Positions 1-7,333 of a DNA stretch of 30,001 nt are shown here, piece after piece. The notes below the pieces were generated by a model. That model made no database searches, was not told the DNA's origin, and saw only the letters and a list, made by a program, of their open reading frames with translations. This DNA is from CAZOIA01 sp964579675. GTDB lineage: Bacteria; Planctomycetota; Phycisphaerae; UBA1845; PWPN01. Numbering within the stretch: the first letter of the stretch is position 1; every line of letters begins with the position of its first letter. The DNA lies in NCBI GenBank assembly GCA_964579675.1, contig CAZOIA010000050.1, forward strand, positions 1-30,001, written 5' to 3'. Position numbers and translations under genes: made by a program.

Positions 1-673
1 CGGAAACGACCCCTATTGCGAGACCTACACGGCCAGCAGCTACAGCAGGATTCACTGGGACGGCACCGCCTTCGCTATCACCTCCGGCAAGGAGAACCAT
101 CCGATGCTGGAGGTGAGTTGGTTTGGGAGCGCGGCATACGCGAACTGGCGAAGCACGCAGCATGGGCGGCAGGCTTCTTACAACCTCTCAACATGGGACT
201 GCGACTTCTCGAAGAACGGCTATCGGCTCCTGACCGAGGCGGAATGGGAGTACGTCGCCCGGGGAGGCCTGCAGTATTACAAGTATCCCTGGGGTAACGA
301 CATCGACGGCTCGAACGCGAATTACTGGTATTCCGGGGATCCATATGAGACAGGCAGCTATCCCTGGACGACGCCGGTAAGGTACTACAACGGCAGCCAG
401 ACGCCGCCGGGGTCAAACATGGCGAATGGTTACGGCCTATACGATGTGGCCGGCAACGTCTGGGAATGGTGCAATGACTGGTACGATTCCGGTTACTACG
501 GCGTCAGCCCGTACAGCAATCCGCGCGGGCCCACCAGCGGTACCTACCGTGTTGTTCGTGGCGGATCGTGGAACCACTACGGCAGTGCCCTGCGTTGTGC
601 GAACCGCCATTACAGCGGGCCGGACGGGCGCAACTACGGCCTCGGGCTCCGGCTGGCCCTGGATTCGGAGTAA
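1..673 (+). CDS. FGE-like (SUMF1/EgtB/PvdO family) protein, 3' part only
   Basis: The reading frame is open from the window edge (first full codon at base 2) to TAA at 671-673, so the gene starts upstream of the window. About 223 residues are visible and cover most of a formylglycine-generating-enzyme-type domain. Family hallmarks are HPMLEVSWFGSAAYANW, RLLTEAEWEYVARGG, YPWGN, NGYGLYDVAGNVWEWCNDW and the terminal RGGSW. In true FGE the segment after GGSY carries two active-site cysteines that bind copper. Here that stretch reads NHYGSALRCANR, which is shorter and has only one Cys, so sulfatase-activating activity is doubtful. Such domains in planctomycetes are often binding or structural modules of larger exported or kinase-linked proteins. 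The N-terminal architecture cannot be seen. The family call is sure; the function is open. Confidence 0.9.
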   Translation, partial: GNDPYCETYTASSYSRIHWDGTAFAITSGKENHPMLEVSWFGSAAYANWRSTQHGRQASYNLSTWDCDFSKNGYRLLTEAEWEYVARGGLQYYKYPWGNDIDGSNANYWYSGDPYETGSYPWTTPVRYYNGSQTPPGSNMANGYGLYDVAGNVWEWCNDWYDSGYYGVSPYSNPRGPTSGTYRVVRGGSWNHYGSALRCANRHYSGPDGRNYGLGLRLALDSE

Positions 674-719
674 TCGACCACGCCCCATGTACGTGTTTGG
701 CGGGGATAACGACTCCGCG

Positions 720-737
720 AGCCGGAACCGGCTTTCT
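720..737 (+). terminator. possible terminator hairpin after the FGE-like gene
   Basis: AGCCGGAACCGGCT is a perfect palindrome able to form a 5-bp stem with a GAAC loop, followed by TTCT. It begins 46 bases past the FGE-like stop. The stem is short and the T tract weak, so this is only a candidate. Confidence 0.3.
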
Positions 738-784
738 GATCGCGCCGGAGGCCGCTGAATACGTACAACAACTGTACAAGCGGC

Positions 785-952
785 CCGGCCGGCATTGGCA
801 AAACCGGCCGCCAATGGTCCGAACGCATCTGGACGGTGATGGCCACCTGTGCTCAGCAAGGGCGATCCGTCTTCGATTGCCCCCGGCACGCCGGCGACGC
901 CCATCTCAACGGCCAGCCGATCCCCTCGCTATTGCCCGCCGGGCTGGATTGA
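785..952 (+). pseudogene. remnant of IS66-family transposase C-terminus
   Basis: In the frame ending with TGA at 950-952 the translation contains GRQWSERIWTVMATCAQQGR and, further on, GQPIPSLLP. This resembles the extreme C-terminus of IS66-type (TnpC) transposases, which typically ends with a SRF/RIxTVxxTCRQQGR segment and a PSLLP tail. The frame is open only back to a TGA at 737-739, and upstream residues do not continue into the DDE catalytic domain or the NNxAER motif. Only about 55 codons of decayed tail remain, with no start codon and no intact ends identified. The family assignment rests on recognition of these motifs, not on a search. Confidence 0.6.
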
Positions 953-955
953 CCC

Positions 956-1014
956 ATAGGATTCTCTCGGAGATGCTCGCTCACACGTTCGCGAGAGTAC
1001 CGAAAGAATCCTAT
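956..1014. repeat. long imperfect hairpin (15-bp arms) beside the transposase remnant
   Basis: The arms ATAGGATTCTCTCGG (956-970) and CCGAAAGAATCCTAT (1000-1014) are reverse complements with one mismatch. Inside them CTCGC (976-980) and GCGAG (991-995) pair around a 10-base loop. The structure begins four bases after the stop of the IS66-like remnant and ends about 60 bases before tRNA-Val. It could be a transposon end, a palindromic repeat element or a transcription terminator. There is no T tract on the plus strand to favour a terminator. Confidence 0.6.
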
Positions 1015-1074
1015 GCATTCTGAGAGGCGTATTGACGGGGTGGGATCGTTGTCGAATAATGACCTGCGAGCGCC

Positions 1075-1148
1075 GGGCGATTAGCTCAGTTGGCTAGAGC
1101 GCCTCCCTTACAAGGAGGAGGTCGTCGGTTCGAGTCCGGCATCGCCCA
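1075..1148 (+). tRNA. tRNA-Val (anticodon UAC)
   Basis: A complete cloverleaf is visible. The acceptor stem is GGGCGAT (1075-1081) with ATCGCCC (1141-1147), and the discriminator is A1148. The D-arm contains TTAGCTCAGTTGGCTAGAGC. The anticodon stem is CCTCC/GGAGG (1092-1096 with 1104-1108) around the loop CTTACAA, giving anticodon TAC, which reads GUA and probably other Val codons. The T-arm is GTCGG-TTCGAGT-CCGGC, with one T-G pair. The 3' CCA is not encoded, so it must be added after transcription. The flanks hold mobile-element debris, which is common next to tRNA genes. Confidence 0.95.
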
Positions 1149-1317
1149 GTTCTAAGCCCTTGCTCGGCAAGGGATTACATGAAACAGCGCAGCCACTCAA
1201 ATCGGCCGGCGCTCCGGCTTGGTACCGTAGCGCCCTGGCTTGTATTACTTTGGGTACGCCCATGTGGGTGTAACTCAGACGGCGGGTTTCTCCAATTCCG
1301 ACTGAAGCAGGACATGA
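1149..1317. other. non-coding stretch after tRNA-Val with one hairpin
   Basis: No convincing gene is seen here. CCCTTGC (1157-1163) and GCAAGGG (1167-1173) form a perfect 7-bp stem with a TCG loop, starting 9 bases past the tRNA. It may help 3' processing or termination, but no T run follows. The remainder shows no recognisable coding signal. Confidence 0.4.
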
Positions 1318-1470
1318 CCTACTGCACTATATGAGGGGACGAAGCGTTCGGTGGAGGTGTCGGGCCTGCCCACCAACGGCAGCAACATCTACATCCGGTT
1401 CTGGTCGAATCGTTCCGGAGAATGGCTGCTCAAGGAATACACGCTGACCACCGTCAACGGGGGCGGATAG
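1318..1470 (+). pseudogene. C-terminal fragment of a secreted domain (VSGLPTNGSxIYxRxWS type)
   Basis: The frame ending in TAG at 1468-1470 reads ALYEGTKRSVEVSGLPTNG followed by SNIYIRFWS and WLLKEYTLTTV. This matches a short repeat or terminal module that I associate with large exported proteins of planctomycetes and related bacteria, usually written as GLPTdGxtiYVRLWS followed by a W..Y/K.YT.T ending. An in-frame TGA at 1315-1317 lies just upstream and there is no start codon, so only about 50 residues remain. It is most likely the tail of a gene destroyed by insertion or deletion near the tRNA. Confidence 0.5.
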
Positions 1471-1480
1471 CGGGGTCGCA

Positions 1481-1502
1481 CGGCGCAACCCGGGCTGCGC
1501 CG
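1481..1502. terminator. possible bidirectional terminator hairpin
   Basis: CGGCGCA (1481-1487) pairs with TGCGCCG (1496-1502) around ACCCGGGC. It lies between the stop of the plus-strand fragment (1470) and the stop of the minus-strand deacetylase gene (1527), where a shared terminator is expected. It lacks T tracts on either side. Confidence 0.3.
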
Positions 1503-1526
1503 GGGACGCATTCCCGGTTCAGGCGG

Positions 1527-2207
1527 TCACCGCACGGCCCGGATCAGCTCGAACGCCTCGGCGGCTGGACATCCCGCGATGCTGCCCCAGCGACAGGCGA
1601 TGGCCTCCAGGGCCTCGGGCGAACGAGGATGCGGGAACCGGCGGGCCTCCGTTTCGTAGTGTGCCATCGCCCTGAGCTTGACCTCCAGTGTGTCGGCGAT
1701 GTTCACGAACGTGTTGGGCCGAAACACCGGTTTGAACTGCTCAAAAGCCCACTCCGTCGATGACGGGACCTCAAACGCGTAAACCTCGCGGACGGAGTGG
1801 CCTTGTGTCGGACGCGTTGCCGTCAACACCGCGCGGTGCGTTATCTGGTGATCGACGTTGAGTTCGCCGCCATGATGGGTATAGACCACCTCGGGCGAGA
1901 ACTTCGCCACATCATCCTCGACGGTCTTGACTACCTCCAGCAGGGCAACGGTGTCGAGTCGCTGATCCGGAAAACCATGCGTGACGATCTCCTTCGCCCC
2001 GAGCATGTCGGCGACCTGCTGGCAGCGGGCACGCAGTTGACTCAAGAGGGTGTGATCCGCGTGCTCTCGTTTCCGGTAGCGGGCGGTCAACCCTTCGCCA
2101 AGGATCGCGATGCTGACCTCATGGCCCTCGCGGGCGAGCCGGGCAATCGTCCCGCCGCAGCCCAGGACCTCGTCATCAGGATGAGCGGCAATGACAAGCA
2201 CTCTCAT
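1527..2207 (-). CDS. PIG-L / LmbE-family N-acetyl-sugar deacetylase
   Basis: The 226-residue protein has the zinc-binding AHPDDE motif at residues 8-13 and a second metal/catalytic segment, HHGGELNVDHQITH, at 111-124, the two signatures of PIG-L/LmbE enzymes. Family members hydrolyse N-acetyl groups on GlcNAc-type sugars, on sugar lipids such as GlcNAc-PI, or on thiol-sugar precursors (MshB, BshB). The length is normal for the family. The ATG overlaps the stop of the WbqC-like gene by four bases (ATGA), so the two are translationally coupled. This is the last gene of the long minus-strand glycan locus. An N-deacetylation step on an amino sugar made by the locus is a reasonable inference, but the substrate is unknown. 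Confidence 0.9.
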   Translation of the reverse strand: MRVLVIAAHPDDEVLGCGGTIARLAREGHEVSIAILGEGLTARYRKREHADHTLLSQLRARCQQVADMLGAKEIVTHGFPDQRLDTVALLEVVKTVEDDVAKFSPEVVYTHHGGELNVDHQITHRAVLTATRPTQGHSVREVYAFEVPSSTEWAFEQFKPVFRPNTFVNIADTLEVKLRAMAHYETEARRFPHPRSPEALEAIACRWGSIAGCPAAEAFELIRAVR

Positions 2208-2911
2208 GACGGCACACGCTCCTGATCTCGCATCAGAATGTTCAGGCTCCCGTGACCACAGTTGAACAGCAGATCGACCGCGGCCATGTAAGGCTCAAAG
2301 TCCCTTCTGTTCGCCTGAGGGTAGACCGGATGATGATAGTCCTGGAACACGACGTCAATACCCGCCCCGCGCCAGGGGCCATCGCTCAGGTAATCCCGTC
2401 CCAGTGCCCCCGAGAGGTAACGGGTCGCCCCGACGGCGCGACAAAGGTTCAGCACCAGCTCTTCTTTCTGCCCCTTGGCCTGTATCTGTGAGCTGTAGCG
2501 CAGCGGCGTGTGGATGCCGAAGGCCCGCAGGAGGTAACCCGTCACCTCCCGGCACAGGTCCGCAAGAAGACCCCACTGGCGCTGGTAGAGGCGCTCGAAG
2601 AAGTCGGCATGCTCGGCGAAACGGGGCGCCCTCGCGTAGGTCTGCTCGATCGTCCGCCAGTGCTTCTGCCGCCAGTGCACGGAGTTGTCAATCGCCAGCT
2701 CGTTGATCGGCAGACGGCCGAACCGGCCCCGCGTCCGGACGGGGACCGTCAACCAGCACCAGCCATCCCCCGCCGGTACCTTGTTGCGGTTGGTGAAGCT
2801 GTTCTTCTCGAACTGCACGTGATCCAGCACGACGTGTACGTCGCTGGCTGCGATCCGGTGGAAGTATCCCAGCCAGGGGAGATAGGCGGGCTGGTTGATG
2901 GAAACGATCAT
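2204..2911 (-). CDS. WbqC-like family protein
   Basis: The 235-residue protein begins MIVSINQPAYLPWLGYFHRI, followed by ASDVHVVLDHVQFEKNSFTNRNK, the characteristic N-terminus of the WbqC family. These proteins are found in O-antigen and other glycan loci; their chemistry is not firmly established. No signal peptide or membrane segment is visible, so it is probably cytosolic. The start at 2911 gives the canonical family N-terminus. Its stop overlaps the PIG-L start by ATGA, and it follows a B12-radical SAM gene by 30 bases. The position between a radical SAM enzyme and a deacetylase supports a role in modifying an amino sugar, by inference only. Confidence 0.9.
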   Translation of the reverse strand: MIVSINQPAYLPWLGYFHRIAASDVHVVLDHVQFEKNSFTNRNKVPAGDGWCWLTVPVRTRGRFGRLPINELAIDNSVHWRQKHWRTIEQTYARAPRFAEHADFFERLYQRQWGLLADLCREVTGYLLRAFGIHTPLRYSSQIQAKGQKEELVLNLCRAVGATRYLSGALGRDYLSDGPWRGAGIDVVFQDYHHPVYPQANRRDFEPYMAAVDLLFNCGHGSLNILMRDQERVPS

Positions 2912-2941
2912 GACCGATGGCGCCGGAATCGTGAATCCCGT

Positions 2942-4315
2942 TTACGAATACGCCGCTCCTGCGGCCTGCGTATCCCGATCCCTTCTTTTCAGCGACTGCT
3001 CGATGGTTCTCCGGTAGCCTTTTTCGACCTGTTCCTGGATCAGGGCCTCGACCTGCCGGCAAGGGAAGTCGTCGATGTCCCGTTTTCGCCACTTGGCTTC
3101 GGCAAGGTCGATATAGGGTCTGATGAGTTCCCAGTCCGGGCCGGGGAAGTTCTTCCGGCTCATCTCCTTTCTGAAGCACAGGCCGGCGATCCAGTAGATC
3201 GGCTTCTGGGTGAGGCGAATCCTGCCCCATCCCTCCATCGTCTCCGGCGGCAGGAAGGGCTTATCGCCTCCGAAACCCCTGACGGCGTTGTCGTACATTT
3301 CTCGGCCCGGGTAGGGGGCGTAACTGTAGATGGAGACCCGGGTTTGGGGGTCGGTGTCCTTGATCCAGTCGATCAGGTCCATCGTCCGGTGGATCATTTG
3401 CCTTGTTTCGCCCGGCATGTGGGCCATAAAGCTGCACATCAGGGAGATCCCGCTGCCCCTGACGTTCAGCACCGCCTGCTTGATGGCATCGACGCCGTGG
3501 CCCTTCCTGATCACCTTGCGCAGGAACGCGTCGTCCCCGCTTTCGCACCCGATTTCCAGGTCGTAGCAGCCTGACCACGCCAGGACGTCAACGCATTCTT
3601 CGGTCAGATAGGGGGCCCGCATGTTGCCGCTCCACCTGACGCCCAGGTCTCGAAGGATGGCTCCGAGTTCTCTCATTCTTTCGATCCGGTCGGTTCGCTT
3701 TCGCTCGCCGTTTTCAAAGTAGATGTCGTGCCCGATGTTGGGATCACAGAAGGAGATCGTGTCGAATCCGATCGCGGCGTGCATGGTTCGCAGCTCATAA
3801 TCGAGGGTGGCAATGGGCCTGGGAACCCATTGTGATCGGTTGAGGGCGCAGAAGGTGCATCCATAGGGGCAGCCCCGCGAGGTCAAGTACTGCATCTCGG
3901 TGCGCATGAAGTGTTTGCCGGTCTTCTCGTTGTAGCAGAACAGGTGTTCCCCGTAACAGGGGTCGGCCCACACCCTGTCCACGTGGGGCTCGGCGCGGAT
4001 CTGGTCGGACTGGAGGATGGCGTGGGGGCCGCCGACGCCGGTGACGATTGCCGGGTTCAGGGCCTTAGCCTGCTTGAGGATGCGGCTCGCCTCGCCGCAC
4101 TGGAAACCGGTCATGGCACTGACGCCGATCTCCCTGGCGTCGAGGATCAGCCGGTCCAGCTCCTCCGGCGGGTCAAACCGGGCGTCGAAGTACGCGACGC
4201 TGAGCCCCTGAGATTCGAACAGGGTCCCCGGGAACAGGATCGACAGGGGGGTCAGGTTGACGGGGGTGTCCCGCGACGGCTTGGGATAGACGAGCAGGAT
4301 GTCGATGCCCGGCAT
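2942..4315 (-). CDS. B12-binding-domain radical SAM protein (first copy)
   Basis: The protein has 457 residues. The N-terminal ~130 residues (MPGIDILLVYPKPSRD, then GVGGPHAI around residue 94) have the Rossmann-like layout of a cobalamin-binding domain, but without a clear DxHxxG histidine motif. The radical SAM core follows, with the 4Fe-4S motif C149-PYG-C153-TF-C156 and later segments WSGNMRAPYLT, DLEIGCESGD and MPGETRQMI. The C-terminal ~100 residues are Arg/Glu-rich. Class B enzymes of this type do methyl transfers to unactivated carbon or other rearrangements. A strong GGAGGAGAGG Shine-Dalgarno precedes the ATG. It lies 21 bases after the sulfatase-like gene. It is cytosolic, and its substrate may be a glycan precursor; the exact reaction is unknown. 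Confidence 0.9.
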   Translation of the reverse strand: MPGIDILLVYPKPSRDTPVNLTPLSILFPGTLFESQGLSVAYFDARFDPPEELDRLILDAREIGVSAMTGFQCGEASRILKQAKALNPAIVTGVGGPHAILQSDQIRAEPHVDRVWADPCYGEHLFCYNEKTGKHFMRTEMQYLTSRGCPYGCTFCALNRSQWVPRPIATLDYELRTMHAAIGFDTISFCDPNIGHDIYFENGERKRTDRIERMRELGAILRDLGVRWSGNMRAPYLTEECVDVLAWSGCYDLEIGCESGDDAFLRKVIRKGHGVDAIKQAVLNVRGSGISLMCSFMAHMPGETRQMIHRTMDLIDWIKDTDPQTRVSIYSYAPYPGREMYDNAVRGFGGDKPFLPPETMEGWGRIRLTQKPIYWIAGLCFRKEMSRKNFPGPDWELIRPYIDLAEAKWRKRDIDDFPCRQVEALIQEQVEKGYRRTIEQSLKRRDRDTQAAGAAYS

Positions 4316-4336
4316 GAGCCTCTCCTCCGCGGCTTC

Positions 4337-5977
4337 CTACAGATAGCCCAGGGCCCGCAGGTGTTCCTTGACTTTTTCCTCTTGCCGGGCGGTCAGATGA
4401 TGCCCGGCCCGGTCGTCTCCGTCCCGCTGGTCGTATCGGTCCAGGAGCCGGAGCAGGGGACCTCTCACCGCGCGGTAAGCGTCATCCTCGAACAGGTTGT
4501 TCTCATCCTCGCAGTCGTGGGCCGGGTCGATCAGGGCGTACTTGCCGATGGTCCGCGCGATCTTCTCCGTAAACAGATCGAACATCTCCTCAACGGAGAT
4601 TGAGCCCTTTTCCAAGAGCCACTTCCAGACGACAACCTCACAGATGCTCGGAAAGCGGCCCAGGACATCATTGTAGAGCCGCTCGATGGCGTCCCGGATC
4701 GGCAGAATCGCCAGCGATTCGACGGTAAGATCGTTGCCGAGCCGCACCAGCTTGAACCGGCCGGTGCGGACCATCCGTTTGCGCCGAAAGCCTTTCCTCT
4801 GCCAGCCGATCTGCCCGAACTGGTTGAATCCGCCGCGGTAGGCCCAGCATTCCCCGTACACTGCCCGGTGATCGTCCTCGGGCGCCTCGGCTGTCAGAAG
4901 TGGTCCCAGGCTCACGCCATCGAACCGCGTGGGATCGTACGCGATGCCAGCCAGGTCGAGCACGGTCGGCGGCAGGTCAGTCAAGCTCACGGGTTGCGAT
5001 ATCTCCCGGGGCTGGGTGATGCCCGGCCCGCGGACGATCAGCGGGACCCGGATGTGCCCCTCGTGGAGGTCGAATCCGTTGCTGAAGTAAATGTCCCCGT
5101 CCAGGTCGATGTGCCGGGCCTCGCCGTGGTCGGAGGTGACGATCAGCAGCGAGTCGTCGCCGAGCCCGCACGATTCGAGACTGTCCAGCACCGCCCTGAA
5201 CTTGATCCGGTCAAAGAGGCTGACGCCCCTCAGGTAAGAGGAAACCATCTCGTCGTAGAAGACGCCCCGGTTCCGCAACTCCGCCTTGAGGGCGAAGTCC
5301 AGCCCCCGCATCCGGGTGAGGGTCTGGATATACTCACTCTGCGAGGCGTGATCCCTGCAGATGAACCGGGCCTCTCGCTGCGACTGCCCGTCGATCCGGT
5401 CGAAATCGATGCCGCGTCGGGTGCAGATCTCCTTCACGTGGTCGACGTAGCGGTGCACGTGCCGTTGGTTGCCCTTGCCCTTGATGAAGCCGTAGGGACT
5501 GTGGCAATCGAAAAGATGAATGAAGACGAAGTTTCGCTCGCCGGCAAAGGGCTCCCGTGACAAGAGGTGGTCGAAGAGTTCTTTCCCTTCATCCGCATGG
5601 TCGTCCACGAATTCCATGCCCCGCGTGAGGTCGAGCAGCCTGAGGCTGGAGTTCTCGATCCTGGCCCAGGTGCGAAAGCCATGTTCTTTCAATATCTCGG
5701 TCAACGTGGGGACGTTGCCGGGGAGCATGTCGTAGAAGGTGTGGACACCGTGGCGGCGCGGGTACAGGCCGGTGAGCATGCTGGCATGGCTCGGGGGGGT
5801 GAACGACGAGGGGGCGATGCACTGGCCGAAGGATGCCGCTTCGGCCGCCAGGCGGTCGATGACGGGCGTATCGGCCTCGTGCCGCAGGTCGTACCGGCTG
5901 AACCGCCGCCGGTCGAAGTACCGGCCGATACAGTCGTATCGCAGGTCGTCGATGGATATCAGAACGATGTTATTCAT
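4337..5977 (-). CDS. sulfatase-like (alkaline phosphatase superfamily) protein with Thr at the nucleophile site
   Basis: The 546-residue protein has the sulfatase-fold metal motif at the start (VLISIDDLRYD, residues 5-15) and the later metal-binding SDHGEA segment. In sulfatases the nucleophile is a Cys or Ser in C/S-x-P-S-R, converted to formylglycine. Here the aligned segment is T60-P-P-S-H64, followed by ASMLTG, so both the Cys/Ser and the Arg are replaced. Thr nucleophiles occur in relatives such as phosphoethanolamine and phosphoglycerol transferases and NPP-type phosphodiesterases, so a phospho-transfer or phosphodiesterase role is as likely as sulfate removal. The protein ends in LRALGYL, common in this family. 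No signal peptide is seen, suggesting a cytosolic enzyme. The ATG overlaps the stop of the 109-residue gene by ATGA. Confidence 0.85.
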   Translation of the reverse strand: MNNIVLISIDDLRYDCIGRYFDRRRFSRYDLRHEADTPVIDRLAAEAASFGQCIAPSSFTPPSHASMLTGLYPRRHGVHTFYDMLPGNVPTLTEILKEHGFRTWARIENSSLRLLDLTRGMEFVDDHADEGKELFDHLLSREPFAGERNFVFIHLFDCHSPYGFIKGKGNQRHVHRYVDHVKEICTRRGIDFDRIDGQSQREARFICRDHASQSEYIQTLTRMRGLDFALKAELRNRGVFYDEMVSSYLRGVSLFDRIKFRAVLDSLESCGLGDDSLLIVTSDHGEARHIDLDGDIYFSNGFDLHEGHIRVPLIVRGPGITQPREISQPVSLTDLPPTVLDLAGIAYDPTRFDGVSLGPLLTAEAPEDDHRAVYGECWAYRGGFNQFGQIGWQRKGFRRKRMVRTGRFKLVRLGNDLTVESLAILPIRDAIERLYNDVLGRFPSICEVVVWKWLLEKGSISVEEMFDLFTEKIARTIGKYALIDPAHDCEDENNLFEDDAYRAVRGPLLRLLDRYDQRDGDDRAGHHLTARQEEKVKEHLRALGYL

Positions 5978-6303
5978 CTTTTCGCCTGCACCCTTGCCAG
6001 GCGCTCCGCCCCCTCACGAAGCGCATCGTTCAGGCCGGGCGCCGCCAGGACATGATCCGCGAGGAAGCCGGCCACACCCGGGAATCCGACCGCCCGGAAC
6101 TCCTCAGCAAGGCCGAGGACCTTCTTCTGATGAAGCGGATGGTCAGTGACCGGGACCATGTTCTCCCGCGTCAGGACGTCCTCGATGAATCGCTCGTCGA
6201 TATCCATGCCGATTGCGTCGAGAACGTCAGGCAAATCAGACACGCTGGCGGGTATCAACGGGTCGATCAGCTTATTCAGTGTTGCCCTTGCGTGCTCGTC
6301 CAT
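5974..6303 (-). CDS. small protein of unknown function (109 aa)
   Basis: I do not recognise this family. The protein is soluble and mixed-charge, with predicted helical character (MDEHARATLNKLIDPLIPA; DVLDAIGMDIDERFIEDVL; GLAEEFRAVGFPGVAGFLADH). No Cys cluster, signal peptide or membrane segment is visible. Its ATG lies 32 bases inside the end of the PseG-like gene and its stop overlaps the sulfatase-like start by ATGA, so it is embedded in the operon and probably translated by coupling. No good Shine-Dalgarno is seen (AAGG about 14 bases upstream). The only later in-frame ATG would remove a third of the protein. A helper or carrier-like role for its neighbours is conceivable but unsupported. 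Confidence 0.7.
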   Translation of the reverse strand: MDEHARATLNKLIDPLIPASVSDLPDVLDAIGMDIDERFIEDVLTRENMVPVTDHPLHQKKVLGLAEEFRAVGFPGVAGFLADHVLAAPGLNDALREGAERLARVQAKR

Positions 6304-7333
6304 TTTTCAGCGCCTTGAGAATGACCCCAACGGCCCGGTTCAGTCCCTTGCCATCGACGGTTCGCTTTGCGCGTCGATGAAGTTCCGCTCTGGTGGTTGC
6401 ATCGGCGACGAGGGCGGCGAGACGGCTGCCCAGTTGCCGTGTTCTCAGCTTGCTCAGCAGGCCGGCGTTGACCGCGCACCCGAGGTCGTGCAGTTCCCGG
6501 GCGATGCTCAGGTGAAACAGGGTCGGCGCGATCAGAACGGTGGGCACCCCGACGCAGAGGCATTCATAAGCGGTCAGGCCGGGGAAGGTGACGGCCAGGT
6601 CGGCGTCGCGCATCTTGTCCGCGATGTCACTGACGTCGTGGTAAACGGCCACGTCGTGGCGACTGCGCCGGGCGCACTGCCGGACCCCTCGTGCGTCGTC
6701 GAGCCCCCGGCCCAGGATGACGCGCATGTGCAACGGGCCCGGCACCAGCTCGAAGGCCCGGATGACCTTGTTGACTGCGGTGGCGTACGATCCGGCGCTC
6801 AGGCAAATGAGAACCGTTCGGACCTGCTTGCGGACACGCCGCTGCCTCACGGCCCGGAACCGCTCGGAGATGATGGTGTATCTTGGGCCTTGCAGGTTAA
6901 GGGTGTTCTTGTTCGCGTCGGCGGGTCGCGTTGCGTTGACGTCGATGACGGCGGTCCGGTTGATATTGATGTCCGCGTACCACTTGGGCCAGCTCTGAAC
7001 GGCGAGGTTCACGACGATCGCCCGCTTGCGAATTGCCCTGAGGAAGGATCGACTGAAACGATTGCAGTCCAGGACACAGACGGGGTTGTGCTCGTTGCCG
7101 GCAAGGGCGGACACTTTGCCGATGGGCACGATCGAGTGGCGTAATCGATGGCTGGCCACGAGCCCGGCGACCCGGTGATCGGGGTTGACGAACAGATGGG
7201 TGGCGACGCCCCTGGCCCGGAGGGCATTGGCCAGATGGATACACCGGTAGACGTGGCCTAGCCCGATCTTCGGACCGCCGCAGCAGACGAAGTGGACGCC
7301 GGGGCGTTTAGCGTTTTTTCCGTTTGCGGGCAT
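6272..7333 (-). CDS. PseG/SpsG-like GT-B-fold protein (nucleotide-sugar hydrolase or glycosyltransferase)
   Basis: The protein is 353 residues from ATG at 7333. A TTG two codons upstream is also possible. The N-terminal KIGLGHVYRCIHLANAL is the G-x-GHxxRC-x-x-LA signature of PseG/SpsG proteins; in PseG the His of this motif is the catalytic base. The C-terminal half has FPGLTAYECLCVGVPTVLIA, the nucleotide-sugar-binding half of the GT-B fold. PseG removes UDP from a 2,4-diacetamido trideoxy hexose in pseudaminic acid synthesis, and SpsG is the counterpart in the Bacillus spore-coat operon. The gene overlaps the end of the NeuB-like gene by 26 bases, matching the usual pseI-pseG or spsE-spsG pairing. 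It is unusually Arg-rich. The exact substrate is not determined. Confidence 0.85.
   Translation of the reverse strand: MPANGKNAKRPGVHFVCCGGPKIGLGHVYRCIHLANALRARGVATHLFVNPDHRVAGLVASHRLRHSIVPIGKVSALAGNEHNPVCVLDCNRFSRSFLRAIRKRAIVVNLAVQSWPKWYADININRTAVIDVNATRPADANKNTLNLQGPRYTIISERFRAVRQRRVRKQVRTVLICLSAGSYATAVNKVIRAFELVPGPLHMRVILGRGLDDARGVRQCARRSRHDVAVYHDVSDIADKMRDADLAVTFPGLTAYECLCVGVPTVLIAPTLFHLSIARELHDLGCAVNAGLLSKLRTRQLGSRLAALVADATTRAELHRRAKRTVDGKGLNRAVGVILKALKNGRARKGNTE

Noticed and set aside
568..1023. 151-codon plus-strand frame across the FGE stop and the hairpin
   Set aside because: It runs out of frame with both the FGE-like gene and the IS66 remnant and has no family features.
2510..3574. 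354-codon plus-strand open frame
   Set aside because: It is antisense to the WbqC-like and first radical SAM genes and shows no domain.
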